Of a stretch of DNA of 25,663 bases, positions 7,619 through 15,098 are shown in pieces (the stretch's first letter is position 1; every line of letters begins with the position of its first letter). Under the pieces are notes generated by a model. The model saw nothing but the letters and a program-made list of their open reading frames with translations. It did no database searches and was not told where the DNA came from. The position numbers and the translations under genes are program-made. Origin of the DNA: Elusimicrobiota bacterium (lineage in GTDB: Bacteria; Elusimicrobiota; Elusimicrobia; Elusimicrobiales; UBA9959). The stretch spans positions 1 through 25,663 of the forward strand of contig DMES01000003.1 of NCBI GenBank assembly GCA_003450815.1, read 5' to 3'.

Positions 7619-8430
7619 ACCAGACCCTTTATGAAACGTTTTAAAAGGTTTGCGGCGGCGACGGAGCGGTACTCCCCGGCACGGGCGGAATCCAATTCCA
7701 TAGCGAAAGCGGTCGCCGCGTTATGGGCTCCGCCTGAAAGAAAAGCCTTTTCAGCGGCCGACGCCCGGAAAGGCTTAGGCGACAGGGCGCCCACAGCAAC
7801 CCTCGCCTGAGTTATGGTTTTGCCTTCTTTTTGTGCCGCAAAAAAAAGCGTTATATAGGATTCCCAGCTGGATTCGGTTTTAGCCAGTTTTATGAATTCA
7901 CAACGCCATTTCTTGGTTTTAGCGGGGATTATAATTTCAGTGATTATACATTCCATGCCGGGTTTCAGGCCAAAACCCGGAGCATAAAGGCCGGCAAAAT
8001 CAACAGTTTTCGCCCCAGCCTTTGAAACCACCTTAACTCTGGCGTCCAAACCCAGCAAGACCACCGGGAAAATATTGAATGAGTGCGGCCTGGCGACATT
8101 TCCCCCTATTGTGGCCATGTTGCGTATAAGCTGGCTCGAGCATTTGGCCGCCGCCGAGGAAACAACTCCGCCTGCCCAGGAACGGCATAATTTTGAATGG
8201 TCTATTTCGTCGAAAGACGCGCCTGCCCCTATTATAAGATTGCCGCCTGAAATTTTTATCCCCTTGATAGGCAGGTTCTTAAGGTCCAGATAAGTTTCGA
8301 CAGTATCAGGAAGGGTCTTGGCGACCAGAGTGCCGCCAGCCACCGCCATAGCTTTGTATTTTTTGTTCAACAGCAAAGCCAGAGCTTCATTTACAGTTTG
8401 AGGAAAGGCGTAGTATTTTATGTGAGTCAT
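7615..8430 (-). CDS. FAD-binding subunit of a xanthine dehydrogenase-family enzyme (set B)
   Basis: This 271-residue protein belongs to the CO dehydrogenase flavoprotein/FAD-binding medium-subunit family. VAGGT (30-34) and RNMATIGGN (103-111) contact FAD; a C-terminal domain follows. It receives electrons from the iron-sulfur subunit and passes them to NAD+ or another acceptor. The length is close to the family's usual 270-300. GGAG lies 6 nt before the ATG, preceded by a heptamer repeat spacer. After GGN, the sequence VARPHSFNIF departs from the more usual ANASPCAD seen in the set A subunit, so the FAD or acceptor environment may differ. Confidence 0.9.
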   Translation of the reverse strand: MTHIKYYAFPQTVNEALALLLNKKYKAMAVAGGTLVAKTLPDTVETYLDLKNLPIKGIKISGGNLIIGAGASFDEIDHSKLCRSWAGGVVSSAAAKCSSQLIRNMATIGGNVARPHSFNIFPVVLLGLDARVKVVSKAGAKTVDFAGLYAPGFGLKPGMECIITEIIIPAKTKKWRCEFIKLAKTESSWESYITLFFAAQKEGKTITQARVAVGALSPKPFRASAAEKAFLSGGAHNAATAFAMELDSARAGEYRSVAAANLLKRFIKGLV

Positions 8431-8448
8431 AGGTGTCTCCAGAATGTT

Positions 8449-8509
8449 AAGTCACAGGTCACAAGGCACAAGTCACAGGTTAATTTTGAATCTTCAATTC
8501 GCATCTTAC
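8449..8509. repeat. Heptanucleotide repeats between the two FAD-subunit genes
   Basis: Four AAGTCAC-type heptamers (8449-8476, two of them variants) are followed by a second heptamer family, AATTTTG, AATCTTC, AATTCGC, ATCTTAC (8482-8509). The second set runs into the stop codon of the upstream gene. The first family is the reverse complement of the ACTTGTG-type arrays at 12224 and 15340, so this copy is in the opposite orientation. It contains the 14-bp TTGAATCTTCAATT also found at 9909-9922. Confidence 0.75.
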
Positions 8510-9345
8510 GTCAAGCCTTGCAGCGCCCTTGAAACCAGAACGCCGCACATTTCCCTGCGATAATCCGCCTCGGAACGCGTGTCGGTTATAGGACTTACTT
8601 CCGTTTTAACAAGTTCCGCCGCTTCAGATATAACATCGGCGACAAGACTCTTTCCACTGAGAAAAGCAGAGGTTTTAGCGGCATAAACAATAACCGGTCC
8701 AACCGAGGCCAACGCTATTGACACTTTTGCAGCCACTCCGGCTTTGATGTCGGCTGAAATAGCAACGGCCGCCTTTGAAATGCCGAAGTAAGATCTGGGC
8801 CCAAGCTTCTGATAAGCGGCTGTGTGTTTCCATTTAGGTATTTCAAAACCGGTAATGAGTTCGTCTTTTTTCAGCGCGGTCTTCTTAGGCCCGAGAAAAA
8901 GGCCTGTAAGCGGTATTTTTCTTTTTTTGCCTTTCAATTCCAGCCAGACCGAAGCGCGCTCAGAAATCAGGGCACAAACACCGTCGGCGCAGGGGCTGGC
9001 GTTGGCGGCGTTGCCTCCAAGCGTGGCCATATTACGCAGGCTTGGGCTGGCAAAATGCGGGATGGCAGCTATCAAAGCCGGAAGCCAGCGGCGGGCCGTC
9101 ACGGAATTTTCAATTTCCGAAATTTTGACCGCGGCTCCGATAAAAATGGAGCTTTTTGTCTCTTTGATCCCCCACAATTCGGTAAGCGCGCTTACATCCA
9201 GCCAGCAATCGGAGTCGTCAGCGCCGGCGTTAGAGATATTAACCAAATCCGTGCCGCCGGACAGGTATTTTCGCTTATAGGGAAGCGCAGGAGTAATTTT
9301 CCATAGTTCTTTAAGACTTGAGGGTTTTACGATGAGTTTAGGCAT
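8506..9345 (-). CDS. FAD-binding subunit of a xanthine dehydrogenase-family enzyme (set A)
   Basis: This 279-residue FAD subunit has LSGGTDLV (28-35) and a fully canonical RNMATLGGNAANASPCAD (104-121) FAD pyrophosphate and isoalloxazine loop. It shuttles electrons from the 2Fe-2S subunit to the final acceptor. It shares fold and length with the set B subunit just downstream but is clearly diverged, so the two are not a recent duplication. The start has no evident ribosome site; the spacer before it (9346-9403) is repeat-rich. The final codon block touches a heptamer repeat. Confidence 0.9.
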   Translation of the reverse strand: MPKLIVKPSSLKELWKITPALPYKRKYLSGGTDLVNISNAGADDSDCWLDVSALTELWGIKETKSSIFIGAAVKISEIENSVTARRWLPALIAAIPHFASPSLRNMATLGGNAANASPCADGVCALISERASVWLELKGKKRKIPLTGLFLGPKKTALKKDELITGFEIPKWKHTAAYQKLGPRSYFGISKAAVAISADIKAGVAAKVSIALASVGPVIVYAAKTSAFLSGKSLVADVISEAAELVKTEVSPITDTRSEADYRREMCGVLVSRALQGLT

Positions 9346-9372
9346 TTTAGTATGGAGTGGAGAGTAATTTCT

Positions 9373-9400
9373 CTACACTATCTACCCTACACTATTTACG
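9373..9400. repeat. Two 14-bp direct repeats (double heptamer) between set A subunit genes
   Basis: CTACACTATCTACC is followed directly by CTACACTATTTACG, matching at 12 of 14 positions. The 14-bp period is twice the 7-bp period of the other repeats in this operon. Confidence 0.65.
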
Positions 9401-9403
9401 TAT

Positions 9404-9895
9404 TTACTTCCTTGAACGTCGCGCTTTATCAACAGCGCTTATTACTTTTTCATATCCTGTGCAGCGGCACAAATTTCCGGTCAGTTCCAGTTTAATATCG
9501 TCCAATGTGGCTTTAGGTTTGCGCCGCAGCAGCGCCTCGGAAGCCACTATAAGGCCGGGTGTGCAGAAACCGCATTGCACCGCGCCCTCAGCCATAAAAG
9601 TTTTTTGCAGCGGATGCAGGCCGCCGTCTTTGCCTTTAATACCTTCTATAGTCACCAGTTCGCGCCCATCTATCTGCACCGCCATCATCAGGCAGGAATT
9701 TACGGTTTTACCGTCAAGCAGCACCATGCAGGCCCCGCATTCCCCCTCACCACAGCCTTCTTTGGTGCCTTTTAAGCCCAGATCTTCGCGTATAAATTCC
9801 AGCAAAGACCGGGAAGAAGAGATCTCCCGCTCTATTTTCTGCCCGTTCACAAAGCAGGAAAGGCTGAAAAAACCGTTTGGATTTATTCTATTCAT
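9404..9895 (-). CDS. 2Fe-2S small subunit of a xanthine dehydrogenase-family enzyme (set A)
   Basis: This 163-residue subunit has the eight cysteines of the family: Cys48, Cys53, Cys56 and Cys68 in the ferredoxin-like domain (GCGEGECGAC) and Cys108, Cys111, Cys143 and Cys145 in the helical domain (QCGFCTPG and CRCTGY). The ATG at 9895 is chosen because conserved sequence begins soon after it. A TTG at 9919 would overlap the upstream stop and add eight residues encoded by heptamer repeat. No ribosome site is clear for either, so translation may depend on coupling to the large-subunit gene ending at 9916. Confidence 0.9.
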   Translation of the reverse strand: MNRINPNGFFSLSCFVNGQKIEREISSSRSLLEFIREDLGLKGTKEGCGEGECGACMVLLDGKTVNSCLMMAVQIDGRELVTIEGIKGKDGGLHPLQKTFMAEGAVQCGFCTPGLIVASEALLRRKPKATLDDIKLELTGNLCRCTGYEKVISAVDKARRSRK

Positions 9896-9923
9896 CAATC
9901 TGCAATCTTGAATCTTCAATTTT
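9896..9923. repeat. Heptamer repeat across the large/small subunit junction (set A)
   Basis: Four consecutive heptamers CAATCTG, CAATCTT, GAATCTT and CAATTTT span the stop codon of the large subunit and the start region of the small subunit. They share 14 bp with the spacer at 8486-8499. Confidence 0.7.
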
Positions 9924-12210
9924 TCATCATCCTTATTTCTTTCCAGACTTTCTCCGGAAGCAGCGGCACTAAGCGCACTCTTGCCCCGCAGGCATTGGCT
10001 ATGGCGTTAGCCACAGCCGGCGCAACTCCGATAAGCGGCACTTCTCCCATACCTTTGGCCTTGTATGGCCCCTCGGCATAGGGTTTCTCCAGAAAAGTTA
10101 TATCATATTCAGGTTTATCGGCGGTAGTAGCTATAACATAGTCCGTAAAATTGGGGTTCACCATTATACCGTTCTTATATACGAGGTTCTCATAAAGCGC
10201 CCAACTCATCCCCTGCAGTATCCCGCCCTGCGCCTGCCCCATGGCCAGACGCGGGTTGACAATTTTGCCCACGTCGTAGGCGGCCCAGATCTTAAGCACT
10301 TTAGTAACGCCTGTTTTCAGGTCCACCTCAACCTCCGCGGCGTCGGCTGAATACGAATAGATCACATAAGCGTCACCCTGCCCGTTCTCCATTTTGAAAG
10401 TGGTGCGTGGGGCGGCATACCATCCCTGCTCGCTCATCTTCTGGCGGAGATTCCAGCATTCCGCCGTAACTTCCCTGAAGGTTACGGTTTTACCGCCCAT
10501 CGAAAATGCGCCTTTGGAAGCGACCATGGGCCTGGAGAAGTCAGCTCCTTTGGCCGTCAGCAGATTAAAAGCCGTTTTAAAAATACGCCCGCGCAGGGGT
10601 GTAGCAGCCTCAATAATTGCGTTGCCGCTCATCAGCGTGGTGCGGCTGGCCACGGTTGGCCCTGAGTCCGGAACCTTTGAGGAATCAACTTCTTCCACGC
10701 GCACGCTTTCATATGGGGCGTTGAGCGTTTCCGCCGCTATCTGTGCAAGTACCGTAAGCGCTCCCTGGCCCATCTCGGTATTACCCACATTCACGCAAAC
10801 TGAAGAGTCTTTGTAAATATTAACCAGAGCCCCCGCCCGGTCCAGATAGCGCCCCTTAGCGCCCAGCCCCACGCCGTAATAAGTTGCTGAAAAACCAATA
10901 CCCCTGGCTTTATCACTTTCAGCCTTCAGCCTAAAGCCTTCAGCCTTCTTTTTATCCCACCCCGACCGCTTACGCACCACCCCCACCAGTTCTTTCAGGC
11001 CGCAGGAAGAATTGATTCTCTGCCCGGTTACTGTTTTATCTCCCGGTTCCAGCATATTCTTCATGCGAAAATCCACCGGATCCATGCCTATTTTAGCCGC
11101 AAGCTCGTCAATAAGCGATTCCTGAGCGAAACAGATCTGCGGCTGGCCGAAACCCCGGAAGGCGCCGCAGGGCACCTTGTTGGTGGCTGCGGCGTAAGTT
11201 TCAATGGAAACATTAGCTATCTTGTAGGGCCCGGCCGCGTGTACCGTACCGCGCCAAAGCACTATGGGCGAAAGCGTGGCGTAAGCCCCGCCGTCCAGCA
11301 CATATTTAACCCGGCAGGCAATAAGGCGGCCGTTCTTGTCGGCGCCGTAAGCCACCCTGGCCCAGCCCGGATGGCGCTTTGACATGGACTGAAAATCTTC
11401 CTTGCGCCCATAAATCAGCTTAACGGGGCGGCCTGTTTTGGCAGCGCACAGGGCCGCATGAGAGGCCACAAGCGCCGGCACATCTTCCTTGCCTCCGAAG
11501 CCCCCGCCGGTGACGGTCTGAAGTATTTTAACTTTGTGATACGGCAGGCCAAGCGCCGCCGCCACCGCGTCCAACACATAGAACGGGCACTGTGTTGAAC
11601 TGTGCACCGTCACTCCGCCATCGGGCTCAGGCACCGCAATAGCGCCCTGAGTTTCCAGATATGCGTGTACCTGATAATTAGTGGAAAATTCCCCCTCAAC
11701 GACATACGCGGCGTTGTTAAAGGCCTTGTCCACAGCGCCTTTCTTCACTACAAAGCTTGAAATTATATTATCCTTGCCGTAGATTTTAATGGAATCTTTT
11801 TCAAGGGACTTAAGAGGGTCGTCAATGAAAGGCAGTTCTTTGAATTTAATCTCAACCAGCCTGGCGGCAGCTTTGGCCGCCGCGGCTGTTTTGGCCACCA
11901 CAAGAGCAACGGTTTCTCCGGCAAATCGCGCCTCTTTTTCAGGCAGGAACGGGTAATCCTGCATAACAACCGGCCATTTATTAACGCCTTTTATATCCCT
12001 GTATGTGACTAAAGTCACATAACCTGAAGTATGGCGGGCTCTGGCGTCGGAGATTGAAAGTATTTTAATACGGGGTCTGGGGCTTCTGACGGCCGCCGCA
12101 TAAAGCATGCCCGCGAATTCACGGTCGTCAGCGTAAGCCGCACGGCCGGTAACTTTAATGAGCGCGTCTTTCCTGGGCAGCGATTTCCCGACAAATGAAA
12201 GTTTCTCCAT
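9916..12210 (-). CDS. Molybdopterin-binding large subunit of a xanthine dehydrogenase-family enzyme (set A)
   Basis: This 764-residue catalytic subunit has the hammerhead domain at its N terminus and the molybdopterin domain after it. Landmarks are SSTQCPFYVLDAVA (204-217), the canonical GGGFGGKED (235-243), CGAFRGFGQPQ (348-358) and a C-terminal KGMGEVPLIG, where Glu723 fits the catalytic base. These forms are closer to classical xanthine/aldehyde oxidoreductases than those of set B. AAGAGG lies 7 nt before the ATG, and the gene follows XdhC by 11 nt. Residues about 421-432 (KKAEGFRLKAES) are encoded by a heptamer repeat inside a loop that is variable in the family. The substrate is unknown. 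Confidence 0.92.
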   Translation of the reverse strand: MEKLSFVGKSLPRKDALIKVTGRAAYADDREFAGMLYAAAVRSPRPRIKILSISDARARHTSGYVTLVTYRDIKGVNKWPVVMQDYPFLPEKEARFAGETVALVVAKTAAAAKAAARLVEIKFKELPFIDDPLKSLEKDSIKIYGKDNIISSFVVKKGAVDKAFNNAAYVVEGEFSTNYQVHAYLETQGAIAVPEPDGGVTVHSSTQCPFYVLDAVAAALGLPYHKVKILQTVTGGGFGGKEDVPALVASHAALCAAKTGRPVKLIYGRKEDFQSMSKRHPGWARVAYGADKNGRLIACRVKYVLDGGAYATLSPIVLWRGTVHAAGPYKIANVSIETYAAATNKVPCGAFRGFGQPQICFAQESLIDELAAKIGMDPVDFRMKNMLEPGDKTVTGQRINSSCGLKELVGVVRKRSGWDKKKAEGFRLKAESDKARGIGFSATYYGVGLGAKGRYLDRAGALVNIYKDSSVCVNVGNTEMGQGALTVLAQIAAETLNAPYESVRVEEVDSSKVPDSGPTVASRTTLMSGNAIIEAATPLRGRIFKTAFNLLTAKGADFSRPMVASKGAFSMGGKTVTFREVTAECWNLRQKMSEQGWYAAPRTTFKMENGQGDAYVIYSYSADAAEVEVDLKTGVTKVLKIWAAYDVGKIVNPRLAMGQAQGGILQGMSWALYENLVYKNGIMVNPNFTDYVIATTADKPEYDITFLEKPYAEGPYKAKGMGEVPLIGVAPAVANAIANACGARVRLVPLLPEKVWKEIRMMKN
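10914..10948. repeat. In-frame heptamer repeat inside the set A large subunit
   Basis: Units CACTTTC, AGCCTTC, AGCCTAA, AGCCTTC, AGCCTTC lie within the coding sequence. On the coding strand a perfect GAAGGCT array in this frame would read GAA GGC TGA and stop. The variant unit TTAGGCT removes that stop. Confidence 0.75.
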
Positions 12211-12221
12211 AAATCGGCCTC

Positions 12222-13055
12222 TTACTTGTGACTTGTGACTTGTGACTTGTGACTGTCCATCACTCTCATATGTTTGCCGTCGCGTTTATAGTGAAGCTTT
12301 ATTATTTCAGCCAGCACGGATACCGCTATTTCACCCGGAGCCTTTCCGCCCAAATTAAGACCTATAGGCGAATGTACCCGCTTATCCTTTTCGGGATAGA
12401 GGCCGCGCTTGTGCAATTTCCTGAAGAGTTCCCTGACCTTGTCCGCGCTGCCTATCATCCCTATATATTTCGCATTGGTCGGCATTACTTCGGCCAGACA
12501 TTCCAGGTCAAGCGCGTGCCCGCGCGTAACGATCACCACGCAGGTATCCGCATCCACGCCCGCTTTGGCCACGGCCTTATTGGGAAATTCGTTTATTATC
12601 TCAAGAGCGGCCGGAAACCTTTCTGCGCTGGCAAATTCCTTCCTGTCATCGGCCACAATATAGGGATACCCGGCCAGACGGCAGGCCTCGGCAATTTTAA
12701 CTCCCACATGGCCCGCGCCCAGTATGAGCACTTTAAAAGGGTTTTTATAAACATCTATGAAAACTTCCATTTTCCCCATACAGATCATGCCGGTATTACC
12801 CGTGGGCTTCAGGTCAAAAACAAATTTTCCGCCCGCGCCTTTCGTCAAACACTCCACCGCCTTGCGGATAGTCAGCGCTTCCATGGCTCCGCCGCCCACG
12901 GTCCCCTCAATAGCCCCGTTCTGGTAAACCAGCATTTTGGCTCCGGCTTCCCGCGGGGTGGAGCCGTCCACGCTTATTACGGTCACAAAAGCAACGCTCA
13001 ACCCGCTGTCTATGGCTTCCGAAAGAATTTTAATCAGATTTCTTGGTTCGTTCAT
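12222..13055 (-). CDS. xdhC: XdhC-family molybdenum cofactor maturation protein
   Basis: This 277-residue protein matches the XdhC/CoxI family, which binds the molybdenum cofactor, supports its sulfuration and delivers it to xanthine dehydrogenase-type enzymes. The N-terminal domain has GSTPREAGAKMLV (31-43), GTVGGG (51-56) and the CMGKMEVFI block. A Rossmann domain follows with LILGAGHVGVKIA (110-122) and GMIGSADKV. It sits directly before the set A large subunit, the classic place for this chaperone. The last residues (DSHKSQVTSHK) and the stop codon are encoded by four perfect ACTTGTG-type heptamers, an odd repeat-derived tail that is probably disordered. A family of hairpins lies upstream. 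Confidence 0.92.
   Translation of the reverse strand: MNEPRNLIKILSEAIDSGLSVAFVTVISVDGSTPREAGAKMLVYQNGAIEGTVGGGAMEALTIRKAVECLTKGAGGKFVFDLKPTGNTGMICMGKMEVFIDVYKNPFKVLILGAGHVGVKIAEACRLAGYPYIVADDRKEFASAERFPAALEIINEFPNKAVAKAGVDADTCVVIVTRGHALDLECLAEVMPTNAKYIGMIGSADKVRELFRKLHKRGLYPEKDKRVHSPIGLNLGGKAPGEIAVSVLAEIIKLHYKRDGKHMRVMDSHKSQVTSHK
12224..12254. repeat. Four perfect ACTTGTG heptamers at the xdhC stop codon
   Basis: Perfect units at 12224-12230, 12231-12237, 12238-12244 and 12245-12251 are followed by a partial unit. They encode the last residues of XdhC on the minus strand, in the stop-free orientation (cyclic peptide SHKSQVT). Confidence 0.9.
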
Positions 13056-13212
13056 ATGCCTATTTTACTAAAAATTTTTGCCGCAAAAATTTTTATGCCC
13101 CGCACTTGAGGCAAGGGGGGGTTGAGGGGGAAAGAAATTTCCCCCTCATCTCCGGCACGGAGAGCTAAAACCACGTGCCGGGTAGCATAAAATGTTGCTT
13201 CAACATTTTATT
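13056..13212. promoter_or_regulatory. Hairpin-rich spacer upstream of xdhC
   Basis: This 157-bp spacer holds four potential hairpins in a row. They are an 11-bp stem with a 3-nt loop at 13070-13094 (AAAAATTTTTG type), an 11-bp stem with a GAAA loop at 13123-13148, an 8-bp stem at 13152-13181 (CCGGCACG arms, competing with a TCTCCG/CGGAGA stem at 13149-13163), and an 11-bp AT-rich stem with a 3-nt loop at 13187-13211. On the minus strand they follow the SanA-like gene and precede xdhC, so they could be terminators for the upstream genes or a leader controlling the molybdoenzyme genes. No clear promoter for xdhC could be picked out. Confidence 0.6.
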
Positions 13213-13857
13213 TTATTTAATCTCTATTTTCTCGCCGAGAAACCGCGGTTTTTTCTCAAAAAGCAGGTCAGCGAACATGTTCACTCTGGCAAAATACTCC
13301 CTGAAGCGTGTTTTGAAACCCCAAAAATAATTTACGCTTTTGGCGTTAAACCCAACCACATCAAGGCCGGATAAACGCCCCAGAAATACCGCCCGTTGGT
13401 TATGGAATTTTTGCGATATCACGGTAAAACTATTCTGGCCGAATACTTCTCCGCACCTTATCACCGAATCAAGGGTCCGTCGCCCGGCATAATCCAGGTA
13501 TATCCTGTCTTCAGGAATCCCCTGTCTAGACAATTCCTTTCTCATCTCTTCCGGCTCGTTATAATAGCGCGTACGGTTGTCGCCGCTGACTATAATATTT
13601 TCGATTTTGCCGGCCTTATACAATTCTACCGCCGCCTCCATCCTGTTGTAAAAGAACGGGTTCTTCCCGCCGCCTTTAAGATTATGGCTGGTCCCCAGTA
13701 AAAGGCCGGTTTTATTGGATTTTATCTTTGCGACATCGTCAAAAGTCAGGTCCCTCGTTTTATAGTCGACCAGGATATTGGAGCATAACACAACCGTGAC
13801 GAAAATAAAAAAACCATAAAAGCCCAGCTTTATAAATTTCCCCCGGATATCTTTCAT
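13213..13857 (-). CDS. SanA/ElyC/YdcF-family envelope protein (DUF218)
   Basis: This 214-residue protein has one N-terminal membrane anchor (about 10-30) and an extracytoplasmic DUF218 domain. Signature stretches are GLLLGTSH, IIVSGDN (88-94), GIPEDRIYLDYAGRRTLDSV (113-132) and TVISQKFHNQRAVFL (145-159), which closely follow SanA. SanA proteins affect the envelope barrier (vancomycin sensitivity in enteric bacteria); the biochemical reaction is not known. The ATG lies 6 nt from the end of the permease gene, so it is probably co-transcribed with it. Nothing links it functionally to molybdenum enzymes beyond position. Confidence 0.88.
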   Translation of the reverse strand: MKDIRGKFIKLGFYGFFIFVTVVLCSNILVDYKTRDLTFDDVAKIKSNKTGLLLGTSHNLKGGGKNPFFYNRMEAAVELYKAGKIENIIVSGDNRTRYYNEPEEMRKELSRQGIPEDRIYLDYAGRRTLDSVIRCGEVFGQNSFTVISQKFHNQRAVFLGRLSGLDVVGFNAKSVNYFWGFKTRFREYFARVNMFADLLFEKKPRFLGEKIEIK

Positions 13858-13863
13858 AATGAC

Positions 13864-15096
13864 CTATAAAAGTGTAAGAAAAAACCAGTACACAAAGCAA
13901 TTTATTAAAGTCAGCGGCGCGCCCACGCGCAGAAATTCCCAAAAAGTTATGGTTTTGCCGGCGCGCTTTTCCGCGGTCTGTATTATTATCACATTGCTGG
14001 CTGCGCCAAGGATAAAAAAGTTTCCCGCCACGGTGGAGGCGGCGGCCAGCGCCATAAGTGCGCGCGGCTCCGCTTTTAAATGAGCGAGCATAGGCAGATA
14101 AAGCGCGGCCAACGGCACATTTGAAATAAACTGGCTTAAAACCACGCTCACGGCGGTTATAGCGCCTACGGAGGCGATATTAACGCCGGTTTCAGCCAGC
14201 AATCCCTGAAAAAAACCGGTGTTCCATACGCTTTTCATCAGTATAAACATGGATGCAAAAAAAACAAGAGTGCTCCAGTCGGTCTTTTTAAGGATCTCAA
14301 GGCGGCGGCGGCTGAAAAGAATGACCGGCAGGGCGGCAAAAAGCGCTATATAAGTAAGCCTGAAATCCAGCGTAGAACCCACGGCGTAAATTTTAAACGC
14401 CACCATGCAAATAATTACGACCAGTGAAATACGGCAAAGCACGGACATCTTATGGTCCTTTATGGGTTCCTGCGAATGTGTTAAAGACTTGCTTTTAAAC
14501 TCGTCAGGATAAAAGAACCGGAGCAAAAAAAAAGCCGCAAAAAGATTAATAACTGTGGGCGCGGCCAGATATCTGAAAAATGTCACAAAAGGATCTGTTA
14601 CTCCGCCTTTTAAAGCTATAAGCAAATTCTGGGGATTCCCAATGGGGCTTGCGGCGCTGCCGATGGTAACGCCGAAAGCTAATGCAAGCAGCAAAGCCTT
14701 CGGGGTCATGTCATGTTTTTTTGCGAGCAGCAGCATTACCGGCGTTCCCACTATGGCAATTGTGTCATTCATTAATAATGCCGAAGCGAATCCGGCGCCG
14801 AAAATAACGAGCAGCAGAAGCTGCCGCCCGGAACCGGCACGCCTAAAAATTTTATATTCCAGATGGGAAAGATACCCGCTCAACTCAAGTGCCTGCCCCA
14901 GAGCGAACATCCCGAACAGGAAGCCGATCACATCCAGATCAATAGAGCGCCAGGCTTCTGAGCAGCTTATGCTGCCTGTCAGCAGCGCAGCCAAAGCGCC
15001 CAGGGCCATAACCTGCCAGATCTCAAAACGCACTCCCCCCACCTGCCTTACGGAGATTAGAATAAACACTACGAACAGAATGATGATGGGGAGCAT
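13864..15096 (-). CDS. ArsB/NhaD/SLC13-type ion or anion permease
   Basis: This 410-residue protein has about ten to twelve hydrophobic segments and belongs to the ion transporter superfamily that includes ArsB, NhaD, CitMHS and SLC13. Key sites are LLMNDTIAIVGTPV (107-120), the first re-entrant loop IGNPQNLL (152-159) and the matching second-half loop LGAASNVIIIQTAE. The cargo may be an inorganic or organic anion, or a cation in exchange; the sequence does not decide. It begins 2 nt after the MocA-like gene, inside the molybdenum operon, so the enzyme substrate, its product or an oxyanion such as molybdate are all possible cargos (inference). It is not of a known purine permease family. Confidence 0.85.
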   Translation of the reverse strand: MLPIIILFVVFILISVRQVGGVRFEIWQVMALGALAALLTGSISCSEAWRSIDLDVIGFLFGMFALGQALELSGYLSHLEYKIFRRAGSGRQLLLLVIFGAGFASALLMNDTIAIVGTPVMLLLAKKHDMTPKALLLALAFGVTIGSAASPIGNPQNLLIALKGGVTDPFVTFFRYLAAPTVINLFAAFFLLRFFYPDEFKSKSLTHSQEPIKDHKMSVLCRISLVVIICMVAFKIYAVGSTLDFRLTYIALFAALPVILFSRRRLEILKKTDWSTLVFFASMFILMKSVWNTGFFQGLLAETGVNIASVGAITAVSVVLSQFISNVPLAALYLPMLAHLKAEPRALMALAAASTVAGNFFILGAASNVIIIQTAEKRAGKTITFWEFLRVGAPLTLINCFVYWFFLTLL

Positions 15097-15098
15097 AG

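Noticed and set aside
4687..12210. Naming the two enzymes xanthine dehydrogenase with xdhABC symbols
   Set aside because: The family covers many substrates and the sequence does not reveal which; no ring-opening purine genes are present.
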